Virus record (IMG/VR): IMGVR_UViG_3300049825_000366
Location: 1-39,825 of that record
DNA from: a virus
Length of the DNA: 39,825 nucleotides
Direction: 5' to 3' (one strand)
The notes beneath the pieces are model-generated. The model saw only the letters and a list, made by a program, of their open reading frames with translations. It searched no databases and was not told the DNA's origin. How positions within the stretch are numbered: the first letter of the stretch is position 1; each line of letters starts with the position of its first letter. A program made the position numbers and the translations under genes. Shown in pieces: positions 6,321 through 14,494 of this stretch.

Positions 6321-7853
6321 ATGCAACTTCCCTCGTCCACCAACTCCTCGTCGGCCCCGCCGGGTGCCACACTCGTGGATGTCAGTGAGCTGGTCATGCT
6401 TGCTGCCTCCGACGGGGAGCTTTTTTGTCGGACGTTCTTCCCCAAGGTGTTCAGGCAGGAGTCCCCAAGCTTTCACAAAGTACTGTGGGACGACTGGCGA
6501 GATCCCTCGTGCGAGCTAACCGCCGATTCGGTGTTCCGCGGTGGTGGCAAGACAACCCTCATTCGTGCGTTCATCCTGTTCAGTGCTTGCTACGGGCTCT
6601 CCCGCACGATCTTGTATGCAGCGGCAAGTGGCACGAAGGCTGACGAGAGCGTTAACTGGATACGTCGCATCGTTGAAGGTAGCAGTGAGAACGGCACCTT
6701 GCTCGCCCGCACCTTCGGCCTGCGTCCTGGCTCAAAGTGGAACGACGAGCGTATTGACATCGTGCACGAAGGACTCGGGCACACTGTGAGCATCATCCCC
6801 GCAGGCATAACTAGCGGCATCCGTGGCCTGAACATCGAAGGGTATCGACCCGACCTCATCATCCTGGACGACATTCAGACCGAGGAGAACGTCGGCACCC
6901 CTGAGCAGTTGCGCAAAACCAACGAGGTAGTCTACGGCAGCATTCGTAAGACGCTCGCCCCAAGGTCAGAAGCCCCCAACTCTCGTATGATTATGGCACA
7001 GACCCCGATGAAGCCTCGGGATATCATCAGCCAGGCCGAGCAGGACCCCGAATGGCGGTTCCGTCGCTTCGGTATTCGGGACGACGCCGGTAAGTCTCGA
7101 TGGGAGGCACGCTTCCCCAGTGCACAAATTGACGCCGAAGAGCGCGGAGCAAGTGCTCGCAACCAATGGGCACTGTTCGCCCGAGAGTCGCTGTGCATTA
7201 ACGTCCCTGACGAGGGTCAGTACTTCCGTGAGAGCGATCTACGGTTCTACGAGAACGCCCCTGAGCGAATGGTCATCGCCTACGCAATTGACCCAGTGCC
7301 TCCGCCGAGCGCCGCGCAGATCGAAAGTGGCCTCGCTAAGAAAGACTACGAGGCACACGTGGTCGTAGGTATCACCCCTGACCGCGACGTGTACGTGCTC
7401 GAGTACGCTCTCAGCAAGAACCATCATCCGGACTGGTCGAGCACCAAGCTGTTCGAGCTCGCTGGAAAGTGGCGTCCCCTGCGTGTTCGCATTCACGCTG
7501 TCGCTTACGAGGTCACCCTGAAGTGGTACTTCGAAGAAGAGATGAAGAAGCGCGGAACCTTTCACGTGGTTGAAGCCTGGAAAGACCAGCGACCGAAGCC
7601 CATCCGCATCCGGCAGAGCCTGAGTGCCTTGGCTGCACACGGCAAGCTGTACGTGAAGCGCGGCATGACCGAGTTCCTGCAACAGTGGGCGATGTACCCC
7701 GGAGTGGACCATGATGACCTCCTTGACTCGACGGCGACCGCGGTGAGCCTCGTGCTCGAACTCGCCGCAAACGCCGATATGGACGACCTGTTCGGAGTTG
7801 CGGACAGCGGTGCAGCGGCGCAGCTTCCCGTCGGCTGGAGACGCTGCCCATGA
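6321..7853 (+). CDS. terL: Terminase large subunit
   Basis: The protein has 510 residues, normal for the family. The ATPase domain shows a Walker A-like FRGGGKTT (about 72-79) and Walker B LIILDD (about 179-184) followed by an acidic catalytic region. The nuclease domain shows an AIDPVP strand (about residue 320) and, near the C-terminus, DHDDLLDSTA with the metal-binding aspartates. It packages DNA through the portal encoded next; the genes overlap as ATGA. The ATP motor pumps DNA and the nuclease cuts concatemers. Confidence 0.93.
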   Translation: MQLPSSTNSSSAPPGATLVDVSELVMLAASDGELFCRTFFPKVFRQESPSFHKVLWDDWRDPSCELTADSVFRGGGKTTLIRAFILFSACYGLSRTILYAAASGTKADESVNWIRRIVEGSSENGTLLARTFGLRPGSKWNDERIDIVHEGLGHTVSIIPAGITSGIRGLNIEGYRPDLIILDDIQTEENVGTPEQLRKTNEVVYGSIRKTLAPRSEAPNSRMIMAQTPMKPRDIISQAEQDPEWRFRRFGIRDDAGKSRWEARFPSAQIDAEERGASARNQWALFARESLCINVPDEGQYFRESDLRFYENAPERMVIAYAIDPVPPPSAAQIESGLAKKDYEAHVVVGITPDRDVYVLEYALSKNHHPDWSSTKLFELAGKWRPLRVRIHAVAYEVTLKWYFEEEMKKRGTFHVVEAWKDQRPKPIRIRQSLSALAAHGKLYVKRGMTEFLQQWAMYPGVDHDDLLDSTATAVSLVLELAANADMDDLFGVADSGAAAQLPVGWRRCP

Positions 7854-9769
7854 CCAAGAACAAGTTCACGATCCCCTTCGACTCGGAGCGGCACCGCACC
7901 ACGCTCTCTCGACTAATGCGCCTGTTCCGCATGAGCCGGGATCGTATGACAGAGCGACACTCGGCTTGGAAGAAGGCAGAGGATCTGTTCCGTGCGTACC
8001 TTCCAGAGACCGAGGTAAGCCGGAAGCAGTCGGCCTCGATCGAGAAGGGCGGCAGCGAACTAAAGCAAGTGTTCATCCCGTACTCCTACGCGATGGCCCT
8101 GACGACCCATGCGTACGCGACTAGCGTGTTTATTGGAAGGGACCCGGTGTGGCAGTATCAGGGCAGGCACGGAGAGACTCAGCAGAGCGTGCTGTGCCTC
8201 GAAGCCCTCATGGCCTACAATCAGACTGTTGGCGGACTCGCAGTGCAGCAGTTTGTGTGGTTGCTTGACCCACTGAAGTACGGCATAGGGGTCGTGACGA
8301 GCGACTGGGAAAAGCAGGTCGAGACCTTCAGCGAGTTCCAGCAGGCGAAGGAAGAGCTTGGCGGGGTCGCCTTTGGTGAAGACAAGTGGGACCTCGTCGA
8401 GGAAATGGTCGAAGGGTACTGCGGGAACGTCCTACAGAACGTTCGCCCCTACGATTTCTACCCCGATCCTCGTGTGCCTCTAGTTGACTTTCAGAAGGGT
8501 GAGTTCTGCTCACACACAACGCTGAAGAATCTCACTGCTCTGAAGTCGATGGAAGAGGCACTCGACCTTTTCAACCTGGAGGAACTGCAGGCCGGCATTG
8601 GCGGAGAGATGAAGCCCTCGGAGGACGGCAGCCGGGACAACATGCTCGCCGCACAACAGGTGTGGAATAGTGCCGACCTAAAGGCGGGCGGCGTTGGCCT
8701 GTGGCGAGTAGTCGTTGATCTTATCCCTAAGGACTGGGGACTCCCGACGAAGTTCAACACAAAGCAGAAGTGGGAATTTCTCGTCGCCAACAACAAGTGC
8801 ATTGTGCAGGCACGGCCCCTGGGGCTGCGGCACTGCAAGTTCCCCTACGACGTAATCTCCTACGAGGTCGACGGGTACGACGTTAGCACTCGTGGGATGA
8901 TGGAGATCACGCGCCCACTGAATGAGGTCATGAACTGGTTGTTCAACACACACTTCTTCAGTGTGCGACGGTCTCTCAATGGGAACATGATCGTCGATCC
9001 TAATAGGGTGAACATTAAGGATCTGATCGACGGTGGTCCTGGCCGCATCGTGCGTTTGAAGCCAGAAGCCTACGGCACCGACGTGCGCAGTGCGTTTGCC
9101 GAGATGCTGAACGTGGACCCGACGAGAGGGCACCTTGGTGACAGTCAGTACGTTGCCGGTCTCAGTCAGATGCTCGCCGGCTCGAACGACACCCTCATGG
9201 GGAACCTTGGTAAGGGCAGGAAGACGGCGACCGAAGTGCGGTCGGCGGCCTCGTCCGGCATGGGCCGTATGAAGACCTACTGTGACTTTGCCTCGGCCTT
9301 GGGTTGGTCGCAACTCTCTCGTAAGATGATAGCTAACTGTCAGCAGTTCTACGATGGGACTAAGATGTTTCGGATCGCCGGTGATCTCTTCGAGGGCACG
9401 AAGTTCGTTAACGTGGACAAGTCACTGATCACAGGTGAGTTCGACTGGGTGCCGGTCGATGGCACGCTTCCGGTCGACAGGTTCGCGCAGGCCACCTTGT
9501 GGAAAGAGATTATGATGGGCTTGGCAAAGAGCCCTCAGCTTGCAGCAGGCTACGACATGACTAAGATCTTCGCGCACATGGCGAAGCTGGCCGGCCTGAA
9601 GAACATCGATCAGATGCGCTTGCAAGTCGTGCCGGACCAAGTGGCGCAGCAAATGATGCAAAGTGGTAACGGAGTGCCCCTCGGGGCAGGAGGTGGTTCG
9701 GGTGGATATCCAGGAGACTCGCCGAGCGCAGCAATTGGAAGTATGGTCGCAGGAAGTAACGGAGCTTAG
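7850..9769 (+). CDS. Portal protein
   Basis: The protein has 639 residues. It follows terL directly, contains the long mixed alpha/beta core with many conserved aromatic and Pro residues found in portals of short-tailed phages, and ends in a Gly/Ser-rich tail. The segment RPYDFYPDPR (about residues 198-207) is the typical portal motif of this group. It forms the dodecameric ring at the capsid vertex that binds terminase and later the adaptor (18397) and nozzle (19041). The start overlaps the terL stop. Confidence 0.88.
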   Translation: MTKNKFTIPFDSERHRTTLSRLMRLFRMSRDRMTERHSAWKKAEDLFRAYLPETEVSRKQSASIEKGGSELKQVFIPYSYAMALTTHAYATSVFIGRDPVWQYQGRHGETQQSVLCLEALMAYNQTVGGLAVQQFVWLLDPLKYGIGVVTSDWEKQVETFSEFQQAKEELGGVAFGEDKWDLVEEMVEGYCGNVLQNVRPYDFYPDPRVPLVDFQKGEFCSHTTLKNLTALKSMEEALDLFNLEELQAGIGGEMKPSEDGSRDNMLAAQQVWNSADLKAGGVGLWRVVVDLIPKDWGLPTKFNTKQKWEFLVANNKCIVQARPLGLRHCKFPYDVISYEVDGYDVSTRGMMEITRPLNEVMNWLFNTHFFSVRRSLNGNMIVDPNRVNIKDLIDGGPGRIVRLKPEAYGTDVRSAFAEMLNVDPTRGHLGDSQYVAGLSQMLAGSNDTLMGNLGKGRKTATEVRSAASSGMGRMKTYCDFASALGWSQLSRKMIANCQQFYDGTKMFRIAGDLFEGTKFVNVDKSLITGEFDWVPVDGTLPVDRFAQATLWKEIMMGLAKSPQLAAGYDMTKIFAHMAKLAGLKNIDQMRLQVVPDQVAQQMMQSGNGVPLGAGGGSGGYPGDSPSAAIGSMVAGSNGA

Positions 9770-10046
9770 GGCTCGCCAACGTGACCTGCAAGCGCTTGGG
9801 TCGGCACCAGGTTGGGTCTGGATACGGACTCATCTGCGAGCGCGGGCCCGTATGATGAAGGACGACATCGTGAGCAAGCCCTTAGTGGGGGAGCACGCAC
9901 GTATGGCTCCCTTTAACCAAGGGCTGGCCACCGGGCTCGCCCTCGCCGCGGACAGTGCCGTGCATGAGATAGAGCAGATTGAGTATGAGATCGGGCAAAG
10001 GCTCGATGCAATTAGACAGGAACAGGAACAAGAGGAACCCTTATGA
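9702..10046 (+). CDS. Small helical head protein (114 aa)
   Basis: GTG 9702 is chosen because an AGGAGG ribosome site lies 8 bases upstream, inside the portal coding sequence. The gene overlaps the portal end by 68 bases and the next gene by 4. The protein is charged and helical throughout (WSQEVTELRARQRDLQAL; HEIEQIEYEIGQRLDAIRQE). Its position between portal and scaffold suggests a scaffold-associated or head protein. No family is recognised. Confidence 0.7.
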   Translation: MDIQETRRAQQLEVWSQEVTELRARQRDLQALGSAPGWVWIRTHLRARARMMKDDIVSKPLVGEHARMAPFNQGLATGLALAADSAVHEIEQIEYEIGQRLDAIRQEQEQEEPL

Positions 10047-10948
10047 ACAACTGGTACGTGAGACGATTGCAGGAAGAGGCCGGAGACGCTGACGGTGGAG
10101 GTGGCGCACCTGTCCCTGTTGTGAGCGCAGAACCTGCAGCACCTGCACCTGCCTCGCCCTCAGTGCACATGCAGGATGACGGCGGGACGCTCTCAGACAT
10201 GCTGGACTTCCGAACACAGGGACACGGTACCGCACCTACGCCGGTTCCGGTACCATCCCCCGTTGTTGTAGCTCCTGCGGTCACACCTGCTCCTGTGCCC
10301 GCGCAACCACAAGCTACACAGCCCGCTCAAGTGCCGCAACAAGTGCCTGCCACACAGGTGCAGCAGACGCCTCCTCAACAGTTCGCACCACAACAGGACC
10401 CCGGAGAGCAGGCCCAGCGTTATAACGCGACTCGTGAGGCGGCAATCCCGCAAATCGCAGCTCGCTACCAATTCACCGACGAGCAGAAGATGGCCTTGCT
10501 CACCGAACCCGAGACCGTCCTCCCGACGATGGCGGCTCGGATCATGGTCGACGCCTACGAGAGCGCAGTCGGCGTGCTCACACAGATGCTTCCTGGACTC
10601 ATCCAGAGCATCTCACGCGAGAGCAACATTGTGCAGTCTCGCGAGGAACAATTTTGGAAGGTTAACGCTGACCTACGCGACAAACCTCAGGACATAATCG
10701 CCCAAGTCGCACAAACTTACCTACGTGTCAATCCGCAAGTCTCCGCGGAGAAGGCAGACCGGGAGATCGGCACACTGGTTCGCCAGTTGCTAGGCATCGC
10801 TCCCCCAACTCCCACGGCGCCCCAAGTGCCTGTGGCTAACCCGCTCGTCGCACGCACACCACTCGGTGTCGCCGCGATGGGTGCGCCCCCAGTACTCGGA
10901 GAACAGGAATCAGTCCTGACCGACATGCTGAACTGGCGCAGAAACTAA
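10043..10948 (+). CDS. Capsid scaffolding protein
   Basis: The protein has 301 residues. About residues 20-130 are Pro/Ala/Gln-rich and disordered, and about 140-250 are helical and charged. Two copies of a short motif bracket the protein (LSDMLDFR near residue 50 and LTDMLNWRRN at the very end). The duplicated motif may be the capsid-binding element (inference). The gene lies between portal and major capsid protein, the standard place for a scaffold, and has no catalytic motif. It is expected to leave or be degraded when DNA is packaged. Confidence 0.8.
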   Translation: MNNWYVRRLQEEAGDADGGGGAPVPVVSAEPAAPAPASPSVHMQDDGGTLSDMLDFRTQGHGTAPTPVPVPSPVVVAPAVTPAPVPAQPQATQPAQVPQQVPATQVQQTPPQQFAPQQDPGEQAQRYNATREAAIPQIAARYQFTDEQKMALLTEPETVLPTMAARIMVDAYESAVGVLTQMLPGLIQSISRESNIVQSREEQFWKVNADLRDKPQDIIAQVAQTYLRVNPQVSAEKADREIGTLVRQLLGIAPPTPTAPQVPVANPLVARTPLGVAAMGAPPVLGEQESVLTDMLNWRRN

Positions 10949-10960
10949 GGAGACACACAC

Positions 10961-12160
10961 ATGGCGTTTTTTGCAGGTATTCGAGACACTGGCGACTGGG
11001 GGACCGGGGAGCGTCCCCAGAGCTATCGGGGCAACATCCTCATGCTGAATCCCAACGGGCGGATGCCCTTGTTCGCATTGACGGACAAACTCAGCAGCGA
11101 GAAGGTAGACGATCCGCAGTACCACTGGTGGAATGAGCGGAACACGGTGATTCGCCTCACGATGAATGCGACGGCGATCACGACCTCACAGACCCTCACG
11201 GTTGCGAGTGGGGCTCTTCAGCTTCGCCCTGGCCAAATTCTCAAGGTCGATGTGATCGGCACGGCAGAGCCCTCCTCCTACATCGGGGCCAACGTCGAGA
11301 TGATGTACCTGTCGTCTGTCACCAGCGACACGGTAGTCGTCGTCAAGCGCGGTCAGTTCGGTACCACGCCGGTCGCCCTCACTACGGGCACTACGTTCCT
11401 AACTGCCCTCGGTACGGCCTTTGGTGAGAACTCACTGCCGCCCTCGTCGGTCACCAACAATCCGACGAAGTACACCAACTACACGCAGATCTTCCGCACG
11501 AACTTCGGTCTGTCTCGCACCGCCGATCAGACCTTTGCCCGCACCGGGGACGCCTACAAGCAAGATCGGGAGCGCGCACTGTTCGCCCACGGCCGGAACA
11601 TAGAGTTCCAGTTCTTGTACGGTCTCGCCTCGGAGGGCATTGACGCTTCCGGCTTCCCGATTCGCACCACCGGCGGCATTCGCTCCTTCCTCACCTCGAA
11701 CGTCACCATCTTCCAGACGACGCCGACCGAGAACACCTTCTTGGACGCCACGTATCCCATCTGGAACTATGACACGCGCGCCGGTGACGAGCGCCTGTGC
11801 TTCTGCGGCAACGGCTTCTTGAACTCTCTCAACAAGATGGCCACCAGCGCCCCCAAAACGCAGATCGTTCAGACCGAAGTCGTCAAGATGTACGGGATGA
11901 ACCTGAACACTTGGCAGCTTCCGCAGGGCAAGCTTGGGTTCAAGACCCACCCGCTGATGAACAACCACGCGCAGTACAACAATGCTGCCTTCATCCTTGA
12001 CCCGACGGCCCTGAAGTACCGGTACCTGCAGGACACGAAGTTCGTGAAAAATCAGCAGACTCCGGGTCAGGACGGTATGCTCGACGGATGGCTGACTGAG
12101 TGCGGGCTCGAGGTCTTGGCCGAAGAGACCTGCGCCTACATCGGTAACTTCGTGGTCTGA
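10961..12160 (+). CDS. Major capsid protein, SU10/N4gp56-like
   Basis: The protein has 399 residues. The N-terminal RDTGDWGTGERPQSYRG and the SRTADQTFARTGDAYKQDRER helix (about 186-206) match the pattern of the SU10-type capsid family (DUF5309), which has the HK97 fold. A strong AAGGAG site lies 8 bases before the ATG. It directly follows the scaffold gene. Four cysteines are present, far fewer than in the exported proteins downstream. It forms the icosahedral or prolate shell. Confidence 0.85.
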   Translation: MAFFAGIRDTGDWGTGERPQSYRGNILMLNPNGRMPLFALTDKLSSEKVDDPQYHWWNERNTVIRLTMNATAITTSQTLTVASGALQLRPGQILKVDVIGTAEPSSYIGANVEMMYLSSVTSDTVVVVKRGQFGTTPVALTTGTTFLTALGTAFGENSLPPSSVTNNPTKYTNYTQIFRTNFGLSRTADQTFARTGDAYKQDRERALFAHGRNIEFQFLYGLASEGIDASGFPIRTTGGIRSFLTSNVTIFQTTPTENTFLDATYPIWNYDTRAGDERLCFCGNGFLNSLNKMATSAPKTQIVQTEVVKMYGMNLNTWQLPQGKLGFKTHPLMNNHAQYNNAAFILDPTALKYRYLQDTKFVKNQQTPGQDGMLDGWLTECGLEVLAEETCAYIGNFVV

Positions 12161-12175
12161 CGAGAAGAGGTGACT

Positions 12176-12913
12176 GTGATCTACAAGGATGAAAGGGTGC
12201 TGCCGGTGAGGGCCTCCGCAAAGGTCCTCATTGGCTTCCCAACAACGGGGCTGTGGTCCGACCAGTTCGGCATGGCCTTGTGCAACATGTGCATCAGTAC
12301 GATGCAGCGGCGGCCCGACATCGAGCTCGCCGTTCTCAACGAGAAAAGCAGCATGTTGTGGGTGACTCGGCAGCACCTGTGCGAGGTGGCCGCTGAACAC
12401 GGCTTCTCTCACATTCTGTTCGTAGACACAGATCAGAGCTTTCCCTCATCGTTGTTGGCACGGCTGCTCTCACACGAGAGGGCAGTCGTCGCCTGCAACA
12501 TTGCGACTAAGGTCGAGGCACCACACACGCAGGAGACTGCGGTGACCTCCTACGACCCGAGCACGCGCACGGCGACCGGCTGTGAGCGCACCACCGGACT
12601 CGAGCGTGTTTGGCGCGTCGGCACCGGTGTCATGCTCATCCGCACGTCTGTCTTCAAGGACATTGCAAAGCCCTGGTTCCCTGTCACGTGGCTCGAGAAT
12701 GAGCAACGGTGGGTGGGAGAGGACTGGGGATTCTGTGAGAAGCTTGAGAAGGCTGGCATTCCAATCTGGGTCGATCACGATGCGAGTGCACTCATTGGGC
12801 ATTGGGGGCAGAAAAATTTCACCTTGCCTAGGTACGAGCAAGCTCAGCACAATCGTCCCCTTATCATTGACCCCAGGACTGAGGCTACACGCCTCGTAGA
12901 GGTGCGAGGATGA
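12176..12913 (+). CDS. GT-A fold glycosyltransferase-like protein
   Basis: The protein has 245 residues from GTG 12176, chosen because AGAAGAGG sits five bases upstream; a GTG at 12170 is also possible. It shows a nucleotide-binding start (VLIGFPTTG), a DxD metal motif in LFVDTDQSFP (about residue 85), a GTGVMLIR segment, GEDWGFCEKL (about 180-189) and a final HWG. These are in the order of phage and bacterial GT-A glycosyltransferases. It would transfer a sugar from a nucleotide sugar to a virion protein or host glycan. It opens the accessory block between capsid and adaptor genes. Confidence 0.72.
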   Translation: MIYKDERVLPVRASAKVLIGFPTTGLWSDQFGMALCNMCISTMQRRPDIELAVLNEKSSMLWVTRQHLCEVAAEHGFSHILFVDTDQSFPSSLLARLLSHERAVVACNIATKVEAPHTQETAVTSYDPSTRTATGCERTTGLERVWRVGTGVMLIRTSVFKDIAKPWFPVTWLENEQRWVGEDWGFCEKLEKAGIPIWVDHDASALIGHWGQKNFTLPRYEQAQHNRPLIIDPRTEATRLVEVRG

Positions 12914-14184
12914 AGAAATTCTTATTTTGGCTGTGGGTGTTCGCTCTCGGTTACTTAGTAAGTGCACAAACACAGCTCACGATTTCGTTCACTGCGACGG
13001 GCACAGCTAATGCGATCGTCGGGAACCCTATTTATGCTGTGAGTTCGTATGCAGCAATGGCTTCCGCAGTACCACCGGTGAAGGCGTGCTTCATCGCAAC
13101 GCTGGCCAATACGTCGGCTACTACGCTGTCAATCAGCGGGCACGCAGCTAAGGCTGTGGTGACTGGGGTGAGCACGGCGCTCACTGCGAACACGATTCTC
13201 GCCGGTCAGTACGTGTGCGTGACTTACAGTGCAGCGAACGATAACTTTCAGATGCAGACAAGTGTCGGTGGTGGTGGTGGGGGTACTGGTGACGTAGTGG
13301 GGCCGGCATCGGCACTCGACAACGAGGTCGTGGTATTCGACAGTACGACCGGGAAGCTCGTGAAGCGCGGCACCGGTTGCACCTTGGCCTCAAGTACGAT
13401 CACCTGCACAGGTGGCTTCATAGCCGGAGACGGCACGAAGACGAGTGGGTCAGTGTTCTCAGAGCTCACTGCGAATGGCTCGAATTATTCGGCACTCTTC
13501 GCCAGGGACTCCTTGGCGGCGGACTCCTGTTACTTCCTGCCTAGCGCGGTGGGATCGAGCGGACAGGTGTTGAGCGACAGCGGAACCACAGCGGTGACGA
13601 CAGAGACTGTACCTAAGACCTGTCGCATACTGTCTTGGGTAGCAAGCGGGAGTGGTGGGTTGGATCTAAGTACGACCGGCCATTGCTTCTTCCTGGACGG
13701 CTGCGTTTATCCCGCTGCCTCGATTTCCACGTTCGCCACGAACGCGAATGTCACTTACATGGTTCAGGTGATTATCCCAGCGACGGTCAAGCGGGGAGCG
13801 GCTAAGATATACGTGTACGACGGTGGGACCAGTGTGCAAGCTGCAGCATTTGGTATTTACGCCAATTCCTCCGATGCGCCGGGAGTGCAACTGCAGGCGT
13901 TTAGGCTGGTGGGGTGGAATGCCTCGGGGTACTTTTCTGTCACTTTGGACGCGGCAACTCAATCGGCGGGGGTATTTTGGTTGGCCTGGGCCGCAGAGGT
14001 CAACACCTTGCGAACGGTCACTAGAGTGGCCGGAGATAGCTTCCTTGGTAACAACGGTCCACGCATGGTAAGTTGCAGCAACCCTGTGCAGGGAGCAGGT
14101 GCAACTTATGCTCTGCCGACCACGTGTGGAACAGCCTCAGCCGAAGGGAACGTCACAGCCCCGATTGTTATGCTTGTTCCGTAG
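12910..14184 (+). CDS. Fibre-like protein with Sec signal peptide, Cys-rich
   Basis: The protein has 424 residues. Residues 1-19 form a clear signal peptide (MKKFLFWLWVFALGY... with an SA-Q site). After a Gly run, GDVVGPASALDNEVVVFD (about residues 127-144) is the short motif common in phage tail fibres and virion decoration proteins. The remainder is beta-rich. The mature part contains ten cysteines, several in near pairs (GCTLASSTITC; HCFFLDGC), which suggests disulphides formed outside the cytoplasm. ATGA overlap with the glycosyltransferase suggests joint expression. Confidence 0.72.
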   Translation: MKKFLFWLWVFALGYLVSAQTQLTISFTATGTANAIVGNPIYAVSSYAAMASAVPPVKACFIATLANTSATTLSISGHAAKAVVTGVSTALTANTILAGQYVCVTYSAANDNFQMQTSVGGGGGGTGDVVGPASALDNEVVVFDSTTGKLVKRGTGCTLASSTITCTGGFIAGDGTKTSGSVFSELTANGSNYSALFARDSLAADSCYFLPSAVGSSGQVLSDSGTTAVTTETVPKTCRILSWVASGSGGLDLSTTGHCFFLDGCVYPAASISTFATNANVTYMVQVIIPATVKRGAAKIYVYDGGTSVQAAAFGIYANSSDAPGVQLQAFRLVGWNASGYFSVTLDAATQSAGVFWLAWAAEVNTLRTVTRVAGDSFLGNNGPRMVSCSNPVQGAGATYALPTTCGTASAEGNVTAPIVMLVP

Positions 14185-14198
14185 GAGAGAAAATACTT

Positions 14199-14489
14199 AT
14201 GAATCGTATAGCATTCTTTACTGTCTTTTTTGCGTGGCTGACTTCAGCTTTTGCGCAGAGCTCAAAAGTGTACAAGGTGGGACAATGCCCAATCTGCGAC
14301 ACGCCTGCACCCAAAAAGCCGTTTGCCAATTTCGCCACAACTAAGGGTGCGTGTACCACAGCATCTCTAACGCCGAGAGCGATGAGACGAGATCTTCCTG
14401 CTAACGTTGTATTTCATCCTGAGACAGAGTGCTACTGGCAGTCGACAGCCTGTCCAACATGCCTGAACGTGTACCTCAATAAGCTGTAA
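14199..14489 (+). CDS. Small Cys-rich exported protein
   Basis: The protein has 96 residues from ATG 14199, with AGGAG 11 bases upstream. Residues 1-20 are a textbook signal peptide (MNRIAFFTVFFAWLTSAFA, then Q). The mature 77 residues contain six cysteines, including CPIC and CPTC pairs near the two ends. Redox-active CxxC or metal binding is possible, but no thioredoxin fold is visible. It lies between two large signal-peptide proteins and may be a chaperone, adaptor or disulphide partner for them (inference). Confidence 0.65.
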   Translation: MNRIAFFTVFFAWLTSAFAQSSKVYKVGQCPICDTPAPKKPFANFATTKGACTTASLTPRAMRRDLPANVVFHPETECYWQSTACPTCLNVYLNKL

Positions 14490-14494
14490 TTCCT

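Noticed and set aside
11432-12412. Leftward open frame of 326 codons opposite the capsid gene
   Set aside because: It overlaps the capsid and glycosyltransferase genes fully, has no promoter or ribosome site and no recognisable protein features.
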